Of a stretch of DNA of 19,836 nt, positions 9,457 through 19,363 are shown in pieces. Source of the DNA: Scenedesmus sp. ARA3 (lineage: Eukaryota > Chlorophyta > Chlorophyceae > Sphaeropleales > Scenedesmaceae); the NCBI GenBank assembly GCA_004335835.1, contig RWJK01000797.1, forward strand, positions 1-19,836. Direction: 5' to 3'. How positions within the stretch are numbered: position 1 is the stretch's first letter; the number at the start of each line of letters is the position of its first letter. The translations under genes and the position numbers were made by a program. A model generated the notes under the pieces. The model did not search any database. It was not told the DNA's origin and worked only from the letters and a program-made list of their open reading frames with translations.

Positions 9457-9545
9457 TTAAGCAGATGCACCTGGCGAGCCGCCTGCCTGGCATGCAACGC
9501 GCAGCGCCATGTGCCCAGGTGGCAGCCGCCAGCCTGCAGCAGCTC

Positions 9546-9576
<31 letters not shown>

Positions 9577-9614
9577 ACCACCCTGGCTGCATGACTGCTG
9601 CTGCTGTGCCGCAT

Positions 9615-9649
<35 letters not shown>

Positions 9650-10000
9650 CAGAAGGCCGGGTGCCGCTCAAAGCCTGCAGGGGCCGCCAGCTCAGCTGCG
9701 CGCTGCTCAAATGCCGCTGCCTGCTCGTCATTCAGCTGCACCATGTTCTGCCCCGTCTCAACAAAGACTACTCCACCTCGCTGCTGCAGCACCCCTGCAA
9801 GCCCTGTCTCAGGGCTCAGCAGGTGCACGTGCCTGTGGCCAACCGTAGCAGCAGCAAACTTTCCTGCAAACTTTGGCTTGCTAGTCAGGCTGCGCTTCAG
9901 GTCCCCGCACAGCAGGTAGATCTTGGTGGAGGAGACAAAGCGCTCGATGGAAGCCGCGGTGATCGCTGCCTCCAGCGCTGCCAGGCGCGCCAGCTCATCA

Positions 10001-10039
<39 letters not shown>

Positions 10040-11532
10040 TGCTGCTGGCTATTTGAAGCAGTTGGTTGCGCGGCATCTGCACAGCCAGACACTTGCAGCT
10101 GCTGCAGCTGCTGCTGCATTTGCTCCCGCCCGGGCTGCTCAACGTGCGATGCTGCTGCCGCCTCTTCCCCTTCTGCTGCGGTAAGGTTGGCCAAGCTTGT
10201 TGGTCCCCTTGCTGCATTGGCCCGGTGAGCCTCTGCAGGATCCGGGCTGTCACTAGGCCTGCCTGCGGCTACTGTTGCTGCTGCTGGTGCTGCTGCACCT
10301 TCAGCCGCTGTTGAGCTGGCCGCAGCGGGCGCAGCTGGCGCACTGCTGCTGTTGCTGCTGCTGCTGCCGCCGCCTCGCAGCTTCTCCATGAAACCCTGCA
10401 GCAGGATGCATATGGTGCAGCAGGTTGAGAACGCACCGATTCAGGAGCAGTTACAGTAAGCAGAGCAAGGTGTGCTGGGCCATGCAGCATGGACCATGCT
10501 GGATTTCCAAAACGGCGCTGTGGTGGCAGGCATTGGCGGTGCTGAAGGGCGACATGAGCCCAGTCAGCAAGTGACTCAACAGGTCTAGGAGTGCCTGCTG
10601 GACACACCAACCATCTGCCTGCCATTCTCAAGGTGCTCAACATGCATGCACCTCAACATCAACCCAAGCAACGCCAAAGCTTGCACGGCCAACCCACCAG
10701 CAGGTTGTGCTCCGCAACATCAACAGCGGTGTGCACAAACTGCTTGTTGGTGACCTTGAACAGCCGTGCATCGTCAGCCACAGTGCCAAAGGCGTGGTAG
10801 GGCCCGTTGAGGATGTCTGCCCAGAAGCCAAAGGCAGACACACTGCGGCCCACATCGCGCAGCTGCCTGCATGTTGCATGCGCGATTAAGCATTGAAGAT
10901 GAGGGCAGTGGCACAACGCTGCAGCAGGTTCATGCAGCAGCAGGACTGCTGCTTTCATGGCATGTTGTGGGGCACATCAAGTGCTGCAGGACAGCAGCCA
11001 AAGCCAACGGGTACGCAGGAACACATCGGCAGCCAACACAAGCCATGGCACAGAATGTAAACAGCTTTACATTGTGCTAGCACAGCTGTGGCTGCCGCCG
11101 CTGATGCATTGTGCACGGCAGAGCAGCCAGCTGCTTGCCTGTACCTCACCTGTCCTTGTACTCCTTAGACCTGCCGTAGGCGGTGCTGAGCAGGCTGCTG
11201 TTGGCTGCAGTGTATGCGCTGCCGCGCAGCTCGTGAGCCACCCCAGTCAAGCGCCAGTGCCTGCAGCAGCAGCAGGGTACAGCAAGTGAGCACTACACCG
11301 CACAAAGGTGGTGATACCTCACCTAAGCGCAGCTGCAGCAGCCGCAGTGCCGCGGTCAACTTTTGCGCTGTGGTTGGGTCTGCTGCCGTGCATGCGCCAC
11401 ACGCAGCAGTGTCGGATGCCCACCTGAAGTGCTGGAAGTGCACGATGCTGCCTGCTGCCGGGTCCATGAAGGGGGTGCCCCTGGGGCTGAGCCGCATGTG
11501 GTAGTCCCAGTCGACCTGCAGCAGCCGCCGCC

Positions 11533-11586
<54 letters not shown>

Positions 11587-13285
11587 CCGCGCCATGGTAA
11601 CCACAAAGTATGCTTGAACAGCAAGCCCCAAAGCTAGGACCAATGCGGCAATGCCACTGCGGATGTGCTGGGCTTGGCCCCCACATGATAGCATGGCCTG
11701 CCTACACTACCAAGGTGCTGCTAGTGACAGCTCCCAAGGCATGTGAAAGTGTGCAGGACATAGCATCAGCTGCAGCAGCGTGTCATGCGCACCATGTTTG
11801 TCCTGAAGTCGTATCTGTCCGCGTACCACTTGCGGCAGCGGCCGTCCCAAGCCTTGGGCATGTCAAAGCCCGCCTGACAGACAGCATGCAAGCAGCAAGT
11901 AAACAGCAAGCAGGTGAGCCACAAGCAACACAGGTACAGCATGTGTTGGCTTGGCAAGTTAAGCTGCTGCAGGATTGATGCAGCATCAATGAAGCTGCAA
12001 GGGCAGACAGGCAGGGTTTGTGCCCACGCTGCTTGTAACATCCATGTGGCAAAACAGCTGAGTTCACACTGCTGTGCCATTGTGACATGAGTTCCTGCTT
12101 TGCCTTGTGAAAGCTGAGCAGTACATGCACATGAATCCAGAGCCCCTGAAACAGCCGCCTGCACGTGGCCGCACCTTGTGCCGATAGCGCTGGAATGTCT
12201 CCAGCAGCGCATCCCGCTCCTGGTAGCGCAGCAGGCTCAAGTCAAACGCGGCGAGCGCACCAAGCTGCTGCTGCTGTGGCGGCTTGCAGGAACTGCTGCT
12301 GCTGCTGGCTGCTGTTGGCAGCGCTGCTGGCAAGGAGCACAGGGACAGCTGCGACACTGCGTGCTCCAGCCCCTTGCTGGCCTCCACTGCAGTGCAGCAG
12401 TGCAGTGTTTGGTGAAGTCCAACCGTGTTTCTTTATCAAGAAAGGCACACCACAACTGTTGACGCTGTGCATCAACGGCGGTGTCGTGTTGCAGCGAGGG
12501 AAGCTATGCATGCTGGCAGCAGACTAACAGCAGTCGCGATTGTTAACAGCGCTGACACCTGCGCACCTAGATAGTCTGCGCTCTTCTGCCGCAGTACTGC
12601 GTTGCCATGCAGCTCCAGGAAAAGCTCAGGACGCACCCGCACAGGCAGCGCTGCATCAAACAGCACCGCCAGCAGCAGCAGGTGGCGCGCGAGCACCTCT
12701 GGCTCTGATTCGTACACATAGAGGTGCAGTTGCTGCTGCGCCTGCCGTTGTAATTGCTGCATCTGTTGGGCCTGGCTCGTGGCCTGCTGCTGCTGCGGCT
12801 GCAGCTGTTTTGGCTGGTGTGTCTGCTGCAATGGTTGCTGCAGGTTGTCCTGCAAGCTGTTCTGGGTGGCCAGTGCTGTGTAGCTGCTGACTGTGGCAAG
12901 CGTGTGCCTGCAATCGTAGGGGCAGACCTGCACGTTGCACCGTGCATGTGTAAGGCCTGCCGAAACCATGGGAACCAGTTGCTATGAGCATACGACAGCA
13001 CACACAAAGGCAACAAAAACTGCACAGCTAGCTTGGGGCTGCACGGCGGCAGCAGCAGCAACAACAGCTCCGCACATACATGTAGATCAGATATCACGAA
13101 CAATCACAGGTTGACAAGCGGCAGGATCACGCTAACTTTACCTGCAGCAAGCACAAGGGCTCTCCATCCGTCTCTTGCTGCTGCTGCACACGTGTTTCAA
13201 GCCTGCCTGTGCCTACAGCTGTTGCTGCCAGCAAGTCTATGAAAGGACTGATCCCCCAAAACTGGTGTACGTTCATCTCGTCCAT
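9457..13285 (-). CDS. DNAAF3: Axonemal dynein assembly factor 3 (Chlamydomonas PF22 orthologue)
   Basis: A cytoplasmic factor needed to preassemble ciliary dynein arms before transport into the flagellum. The exons, in order, are 13285-13142, 12927-12567, 12386-12175, 11873-11793, 11515-11424, 11260-11150, 10866-10698 and 10395-9457, giving 702 aa with phase kept at all seven junctions. The ATG is the first after an in-frame TGA at 13312-13310. Family blocks occur in the same order as in human DNAAF3: FWGISPFIDLL (9-19), DCRHTLATV (53-61), LYVYESEPEVLARHLL (about 117-132), LHGNAVLR (154-161), LRYQERDALLETF (about 221-233), MPKAWDGRCRKWYADRYD (244-261), VDWDYHMRL (267-275), FWADILNGPYHAFG (about 348-361), then a C-terminal block (about 535-635) with a GG-VFVET-Q core. 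These blocks span the DUF4470 and DUF4471 regions. A roughly 40-residue Gln-rich insertion (about 76-115) interrupts the N-terminal domain. A poly-Gln stretch lies near 508-521, and the C-terminus is Ser/Gln/Ala-rich. The exon 2 donor is the least certain junction. Confidence 0.92.
11534..11584 (-). repeat. (CTG)n tract upstream of the DNAAF3 exon 5 acceptor
   Basis: The plus strand reads (CAG)12 CAA (CAG)4, so the transcript carries (CUG)4 UUG (CUG)12 ending 18 bases before exon 5, which starts at 11515. It occupies the branch-point/polypyrimidine region of intron 4. Confidence 0.9.
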
Positions 13286-13621
13286 GGCTGTACGCAGCAG
13301 GTGATACGGTCAAGTTGGCGCCTTTCCGCAAAACTTTCCGGGTCTCAAGCACAGCGCGGCATCAGGTCAGCTACATGACTTTGACGATAGCTTTGATCAA
13401 CCCCGGCGATGGATTCAGAACGGATCCACGACTGCAACACCAGTGGTAACCAAACCCTTGTTACACTTGAGGGCTGTGCTGCCTAACATACACCAGCACC
13501 TGCCAGCAGCATCGCTGAGCCACTTGATGATGAAAAAACCAAACATGCAGCAATAAAGCTTTTAGCTGCCTGGCTGACCATTGAAAGGAGGTGTGCGCAG
13601 CATTTCACGCCTCACACAGCC

Positions 13622-13626
13622 TTACA
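13622..13626 (-). terminator. TGTAA polyadenylation signal
   Basis: The minus strand reads TGTAA, the characteristic chlorophycean polyadenylation signal, about 100 bases after the stop codon of the secreted-protein gene (13729). Cleavage would be expected 10-20 bases further on. The distance and orientation fit, but a five-base match alone is weak evidence. Confidence 0.5.
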
Positions 13627-13643
13627 CTGCCGCTGTAGCGGCT

Positions 13644-13664
13644 ACAACTGCATCATGCAGTTGT
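13644..13664 (-). promoter_or_regulatory. Perfect hairpin in the predicted 3' UTR
   Basis: ACAACTGCAT and ATGCAGTTGT are exact reverse complements around a single C. In DNA this is a 21-bp palindrome, and in RNA a stem whose central bases would open as the loop. A shorter inverted pair, GCCGCT-GT-AGCGGC, is immediately adjacent. Both lie between the stop codon and TGTAA of the secreted-protein gene. Confidence 0.6.
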
Positions 13665-13728
13665 CCTTGACAAAGTTTCACGAAGTTTGACAGCAGCGTG
13701 AGCTGCAGGCATCTCAGCTAAACATTAT

Positions 13729-14427
13729 TCACCCCAGAACATCAACAGCTGCGCCCCAAAGAAACAGCACCAGCAGCAGCGCTGTCATACTGTGCTCTCC
13801 GGCTCCACTCCTCTGCCTGCCAGCAGGCGCAGATGCAGTCTGCGCGCTACTACTGCCTGCTGCACCCTGCTCCTTGATCACTGTAACTCCTGCAGCATCA
13901 GCTGCACCACTCGTTGCCTGGACCTGTGCCCCCTGAATTTGCGACAGCAGCTGCATCTCTGCATAGCTGGCTGGCGTTACAGTAGCAGGTGCAGCCACAG
14001 TGGTAGCAATGGCACCTGGCACTGCAGCAGGTGTGCTACCGTTGACCACGGATGTCCCTTGCGCTGCGCTGCCAGCTGCTGTGGTGTTGGCTGTGGTGCT
14101 GCTAGCTGGTGCTGCAGGCGGCAGCGCTGGTGTAGCCACAAAGGTGCCAGGGGTTGCTGCTGGTGCTGGTGCTGGTGCTGGTGCTGGTGCTGGTGCTGTT
14201 GTTGGTGCTGGTGTTGGTGTTGGCGCTGGTGCTGGTGTCGCTGTTGGTGTGCGTGGGGTTGCTGGTGCTGGCGCCGTTGCAATCGACACATCCGGGTTTG
14301 TGAGGGGCGTCTGGCACTGCTGCTTGGGCAGCACAGGCAGGGTGGCTGTGGCGCTCCTGAAGGCATCAAAAGGGCCTGATGCACTGGTGGCCTTCAACGT
14401 CACGGTGCCTGCTGAGCAGCAGTGTAC

Positions 14428-14464
<37 letters not shown>

Positions 14465-15749
14465 GACAACTGTTTCCTGGCATGCCATGTGTTGAGAAAC
14501 TCAGTCACGCTGTTATGGTACAGCTCAGTGCACAGTGTACTGCTACACTGCAGGATGCCCCACTATGGCAAAGAGCTGCAGCCTGTGCAAGTCATTTAAT
14601 GTCAGCTTAATTCTGCGCAGGCTGCTGGCCAGGCTGAGCACACCCTTGAATTCTTCAAGAAATTTCTGCGCACACACACCTGCTGCATCCTCAGGCAGCT
14701 GCAGCAGCAGGTTGGCCACACGCGTGACCACTGGCGTGATGTAGCGGTTGGGGCTGCAGGACATAGAAATGAATGTCAAAGAGGGCAGCACAGGCAGGTT
14801 CTTCAGCTCAGCAGCACTGGAGGTGGCCTGCCACAGCAGCTGTCGCCTGGGCCTTGTGTTGCATCGGCAAGTGTGCTCAGCGTGTCCTAGCAACAGCTGA
14901 TACGCAGCATGTCACATGCTGGATGAGCATTGCAGTGATCGCTTCATGTGCAATTTGCGGCAGGGTCCTGCGAGCAGGTGCTACCCTGCAGGGGCTGTTT
15001 GGCTGCATACTATGCATAGTCTGCTCCTACAGGCTGCCAGGTGCAGCGGTGTCTTTCAAACACATCGCGCATGTGCAGCGCATGCGTCAGGTCATCAACT
15101 GCCTAGTGCTAAGGGACTCTGCTGTGGCTTGTTGCATTGCAATGCATGCATGCTGAATTTGCGCTCACCACTCCTGGGTGTACAGGTTCAGCAGGCCGAG
15201 TGCTCTCGCAGCAGCGTTGACTGCCTCCAGCGCTGCGGGCCGCTGCTCGCTCGACAGCCGGCCAGTGCTGCTGGTGATGAGTGCATTGACCAGCGCTCCA
15301 CCAAAATCAACTTCCAGGGCGTATGTGTAGCCAGCACATAGTGCCAGCGGCGACGAGCGGCCACCCGCTGCATCTGCTGCTGCTGCTGCTGCATCTGGCA
15401 TCTGCTGACTGGAGTCTGCTGCCCTGACTGTTATCCGCTGCTGGCTGGCGCTGCTGCTGCTGCCTTGCAAAGCTTGGGCGAGCCCATTGCGTGCATTGTC
15501 AGCTGCAGGTTCGTCCAGGCGCACTAGTGTGAAGCTGCTGCGGACATCTGGCACTGGCTTGCCATGTCTGCCATACGCCTTATCAGGGTGCCTGGTGCAG
15601 TCTGTGGTGGCCACGCGTGACACATACTGCTGCGGGGTGGCTACTGCATGCTGCAGCAGAACGCTCAAAATCAGCAACAAGGTCAACGATGTGCTGGGGT
15701 TTGCAAGAAAGCCGGCCTTGGGGCACTTGTCTGGGCGAGCACGGCACAT
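13729..15749 (-). CDS. Secreted Pro/Ala/Thr-rich surface protein, probably GPI-anchored; family not recognised
   Basis: I do not recognise the family. The exons, in order, are 15749-15169, 14816-14680 and 14408-13729, giving 465 aa with phase kept. The start is the in-frame ATG that places a signal peptide at the N-terminus: a basic lead, a hydrophobic core TLLLILSVLL (about 23-32) and a likely cleavage after HAVA (34-37). The ectodomain has about five Cys residues, an Ala-rich insert and a beta-rich-looking stretch with CAGYTYALEVDFGG and ALITSSTGRLSS. Residues about 282-330 are a Pro-Ala/Pro-Thr dipeptide tract resembling hydroxyproline-rich algal wall glycoproteins. The last 19 residues are hydrophobic (TALLLVLFLWGAAV) after a small-residue stretch SGAGEHS, as in a GPI-anchor signal. 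The exon 1/2 junction (GAGTG|GTGAGC to CTCCAG|TGCTGC) is the only in-phase option I found and is the weakest part. A matrix or cell-wall role is inference. Confidence 0.7.
14159..14270 (-). repeat. GGTGCT hexamer array coding the Pro-Ala tract
   Basis: The plus strand has repeated GGTGCT units with GTTGTT and GGTGTT variants. On the minus strand they code for alternating Ala and Pro/Thr in exon 3 of the secreted protein. The array is a likely site of length polymorphism. Confidence 0.8.
14431..14463 (-). repeat. (CTG)11 run upstream of the secreted-protein exon 3 acceptor
   Basis: Eleven CAG units on the plus strand become (CUG)11 in the transcript, ending 22 bases before exon 3 (14408). If this intron stretch is read in the exon 3 frame it encodes poly-Leu, which mimics a signal peptide (see rejected items). 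Confidence 0.9.
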
Positions 15750-17155
15750 GCTGCTGCCGGCTGTTGATGGAAGCTGAGCTTGGGCCTGACCAATAACCTG
15801 CAGCACCACCGCACGCACAGCGTTAAAAATCCAGCTCACGCACGTTAAACATTCACGCAATTGAACGTGCGTGCTTAAAAGCCGGGCTGCACATCGCCAG
15901 TGCAATGCAGCAGTACAGTCAGTCAGCCTGACAGTTGACAGCTGCGGCAGCTGCAGCTCCTTACCCAGGAGTATTTCACGACAAGTGACCTGTTGATACT
16001 ACGCTGCATGGAAATAGTGAGCTCTTGCAACTTCTCCAGAGTTGACGAGTTGCGAAGGGCTTTGCGCATGCGCGTACGTTGTTCGACTGCCCGAGGAGCG
16101 TATGACCTCTGCCATTGGACGCCGTCTCCATGATTACTAGTACGTGAATAAATGTTTTTCTGTATTATCTTTTGTTTTTGGCTTTCTGCATACCCACGTG
16201 TGATGTGCATCGGTTAGCAACTGCCAGAAGACAGACGGAGCGGTGACCGGAACACACGACACGCCTGCCTGCAGCTGAAGTTTCACGCTCCGTTCACGCT
16301 CAAAGCAACTTAAATATTATGACCACAGAGCAAATATGACGGGATGGCTACATGACAGTGCGTGGGTACCACCTATGGTTGTGCAGCAGAACCTGCAGCG
16401 GCGCTGCAGTGCGCAGCTGGCCAATTGCTAGCCAAGCTGGTGCCAAACTGGAGCTGTGCAGCATCCTCTTGGATGCACAGGATGTCACCCAGCATCAAAT
16501 ATCTCGTGCTTCTCAAGCCACCGTAACAGCATTGCTGTGCACACCAGCACACCACCTGGCCAGTTTGGCACCAATTATTACGTTAACGTTGAATGTAGTG
16601 ACAAAGCTTAGAAGAGCAGAGGCATCAGCAGTTTGCCGCTCACTTCGATAGATCGGGATACATTACCCTCTACGTGGTCTGCAGCTTTAGAACTTATCAT
16701 ATGTGTGTGTTAGTAGGTCCTACAATGAATCAGCTAGTTGCAATTGAGGAACAGTCACTTAGGCAGTTGCTGAGCACCTGCCGAATGCACAGTGCAGCTT
16801 GCATGCAACCAAAACACATTTGAAACGCTGAATACAATTTTTGCTGCTGTGAGGCAGTCGGTGCTGGTGTCGATACTGGGCAAGCTGTGTGCGGTACCGG
16901 CTGGTCCGAGACCCTCGTCCATTCACGTCACACAGGAATCAACTGCAAACAAGGTATTTCAATGACATAGTCAAGTTGTTCTGTTACTTAGCTGTCCTGC
17001 TGTGTCGCATATACGGTTGGCGGGCATAGTGCGCGCCACATCTCAACATCGGCTTTCACTGCGCGTGCACGCGTGTGCATCTCTGCTGCTGCGCTGAATG
17101 CAGGCCAAGGTCCTCATTCGCCTCCAGCAGCTGCGCATGATACCATAGGGTTCGC
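15750..17155. other. Divergent intergenic region
   Basis: This region lies between the start of the minus-strand secreted-protein gene and the start of the plus-strand Gln/Ala ORF. It holds the inverted repeat at 15837-15873. A relatively AT-rich patch is at about 16130-16200. The rest has no identifiable structure. A 95-codon minus-strand frame at 15923-16210 has ordinary composition but no motif. Confidence 0.5.
15837..15873. promoter_or_regulatory. Inverted repeat about 90 bp upstream of the secreted-protein start
   Basis: CACGCACGTT (15837-15846) and AACGTGCGTG (15864-15873) are exact reverse complements separated by 17 bases. The element lies 88-124 bp upstream of the ATG at 15749, in the 5' UTR or proximal promoter. 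It could be a paired binding site for a dimeric regulator or a stem-loop in the leader. Another related GCACGCACAGCGTTAAA string is nearby at about 15811. Confidence 0.5.
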
Positions 17156-17510
17156 ATGGATCCTCGCTGGCAGCAGCAGCAGCAGCTGCAGCAGCAGCAA
17201 CAGCAACAGGCCCATGGAGTAGCATCAATGCTCAGAATTCTGCCAGCTCAGCAGCACCAGCTGCAACAGCAGCAGCAGGAGCTGGCTGCCGGAGTTCCGC
17301 AAGCGGCAGGAATCAGCGCCACCTCAGCACTACATCAGCCGGACCGCCAGTCAGACAGCAGCTCGGGTGGTCAACCCACTACTGCTGCTGCTGCTGCTGC
17401 CGCTGCTGCTTGTGTTGGCGCTGCAGCCTTCAGCTATGCACCTGCATGGCAGCCAGCACAGGCAGCAGAAGTTGGTGTCAGCACCAAACAAGTGACTCTG
17501 CTGCCCAACC

Positions 17511-17555
<45 letters not shown>

Positions 17556-17809
17556 CAACCCCTTGCCGGCGGCCACAAACCAGCACATTGAGCCCTGGAG
17601 CAACCACCCCGGGGCATCAACCGCACAGAGTGCTGTTCTGCAACTGCAGTGATTGCCTCACGCTGGCGAGCAGCTGGCTGCAGGAAAAGGAGCAGCAGAT
17701 AGACGTCAATGCTGTGAAGCACCTGTCAGCAGCAGCTGCAGCAGCATCGGCCGCAGCAGGCGTGCCAGTGGAGTCTGATGATGAAGGCGCAAGCGAACGA
17801 CATGGATAA
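17156..17809 (+). CDS. Gln/Ala-rich hypothetical protein
   Basis: An uninterrupted 217-codon frame begins at the first ATG after an in-frame TGA (17138-17140). It starts with a Gln-rich segment, followed by Ala runs (about 78-86 and 121-133) separated by mixed sequence. It ends with a more complex stretch containing CNCSDC, a charged helix-like segment EKEQQIDVNAVKHL, another Ala run and an acidic end. CAG repeats open several frames at once, so length alone is weak support. The non-repetitive segments with balanced composition are the main argument that it is coding. It may be a single-exon gene or the first exon of a longer one. I assign no function. Confidence 0.38.
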
Positions 17810-19361
17810 CCAAGGCTGGGCATGCAACCAAGCAAAAGCCTGTCAACAAGGCAGAGAACTGGCGGCAACTGGCATCTGCAAGCAGACAACTTGGGGGGCT
17901 ACGGCTGCTGTGTGAGTTGCCATGGCGGCGCCAGCTCACACCGCGAGTGCGTGTGCATGCACTGTAAGGTGAATATGTAGTGTAGGCAGCAAGTGATGGG
18001 CACAGCGCATGCAATGGGGGGAGGCATGGCACGGCAGCCTAGTGTGCTGCTGCCAGCAGCTGCTGCAGCAGCACGCCGTTGAATCAAGATGACGTGTATG
18101 CGCATGGCGTGTGCAGGAAACATCATGCCACACAGCCTTGCTACGCCAGCACGAATGCCGTGCTTGGCGCGCCTATACTGTGTACTACAGCACAGCAGGC
18201 GGGGCTTGGGCTTTTTTCCATACAACGTATGCTGCTGTGTGGCCAAGTCTGTGCTCACCTAGCTGGCGGCCAAGGATGGGGATGGCAGCTGGCCCCACTG
18301 TTGATTACAAACAGGGTCAAACACAAGGGCTGCAGCTCCTGCTGCACGCGTAGCTCATACGCATAGCTCATCGCCGTACGGCTAGCGGTGGCAGTTGGGG
18401 TCAGCAAGTGGCTGTAAGCGGGCTGCTATGCATGGATGTCACTTGAAGTGTTGCCTGCGCAACAGCGCTGTGGGAATCTAATGCATGCTGGGGCCTGTGA
18501 TGATTGAGCACACTCTGACCGGCCAATTGCGCGTGCGTTCTCATCTGCAGCTTGTTTGGAAGGGGCAGCATTGTACATTGTGGCTTGTTTTAGTGTCTGC
18601 CCTGCTACACATGGTCAAGTGTTTGACCGGTGAGTGCTGCACAGATCTGCAGCTGTCCTTTATCATCTGTGGAGCACGGGTGTTGCGGCCAGATATCAAA
18701 ACGCGTATTATGGTGATCAAAATACGGATGGCATTGCATGTTGCAGTTCAGCGCGCTTTGTAGAATAAGCATGCCCAGCTCGAACTGCCAGTGTTGCTCT
18801 GTCCAGCACTCAGCGATGCTGGCTGCAGGCCTGTTGCTGTGTATGAGCGGCCGCCATGCGTACACATGCATAGCACCTAGGAGTGCACGATGCACAAGGC
18901 AGGATACAGGCCGTGGAACTGGTTTTGGGGAAAGTCCAACGGTGCCAGAAGTGGCCTTGAAGCATTGCCTGTATGCCACACAGTGTGCCTCTCAAGGCGT
19001 TATGATGGGCTTCTGCGACCACAGTTGACTCCGGATAGCTGAAGAATTGGAGAAATGCTCAATTTGATTGCCGGTGGTTGTGCGATGGATGACAGCTGTC
19101 AAACATATGCTGACGAACTGGGTGCAGCACCAAGTGGCAGATGCATGTGCTCGCCGCTAAGGTGCTTCCAGACAGTCTGTGTTGGTGGTACCAACACTAG
19201 TAGTGGACATCCGTCACTGCAGAATGACAACTAGTCGATAGTATCATCAGGCACATGCGCCCGTGTGCTTTCAAGCAAGTTGCTTGCGCAGGCGTGGCAG
19301 GCGTGCAGGTGCTGTCTTTGTATGGACACGTGTGTGGCGTAGGTCAAGCAACTTGCCTTGA
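17810..19361. other. No identifiable gene; ends at a retroelement boundary
   Basis: Scattered short open frames on both strands show no domain pattern and no phase-compatible splice pairs. Structured spots are a short inverted repeat at 19179-19197 (GTGTTGG/CCAACAC) and a longer one at 19269-19363, next to the point where the retroelement frame opens. Confidence 0.45.
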
Positions 19362-19363
19362 AA
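19269..19363. repeat. Foldback (inverted repeat) at the retroelement boundary
   Basis: TTTCAAGCAAGTTGCTTG (19269-19286) is the reverse complement of 19345-19363 apart from one extra base, with 58 bases between the arms. The left arm contains a 15-bp palindrome, CAAGCAA-G-TTGCTTG. The right arm ends where the integrase-like frame becomes open. Confidence 0.75.

Larger units (their letters stand above)
13286..13728. other. Gap holding the DNAAF3 promoter and the 3' end of the secreted-protein gene
   Basis: The gap is only 443 bp and separates two genes transcribed in the same direction. The right-hand part should be the 3' UTR of the secreted-protein gene, with a hairpin at 13644-13664 and a TGTAA signal at 13622-13626. 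The left-hand part (about 13286-13600) should contain the DNAAF3 promoter. I see no clear TATA box or other named element. Confidence 0.55.

Noticed and set aside
12555..12570. Alternative DNAAF3 exon 2 donor at GCGCAG|GTGTCA (about 12558) instead of CTAG|GTGCGC at 12567.
   Set aside because: It would require a poor GTGGAG acceptor for exon 3. The chosen pair uses a strong donor and a CTGCAG acceptor with matching phase. It is not fully excluded.
14408..14508. A short secreted isoform in which the (CTG)11 intron run is read as a poly-Leu signal peptide fused in frame to exon 3.
   Set aside because: The frame has no ATG before the Leu run; its first codon is GTG (14508-14506). The same bases fit an intron joining phase-compatible exons, so the signal-peptide look comes from the repeat.
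15923..16210. A 95-codon minus-strand ORF upstream of the secreted-protein gene, possibly an upstream exon or small protein.
   Set aside because: No motif was seen, it overlaps the likely promoter, and no phase-compatible splice to the signal-peptide exon is needed or evident.
18485..18979. Overlapping plus- and minus-strand ORFs of 92 and 124 codons.
   Set aside because: Neither has a domain pattern, credible codon choice or splice support.
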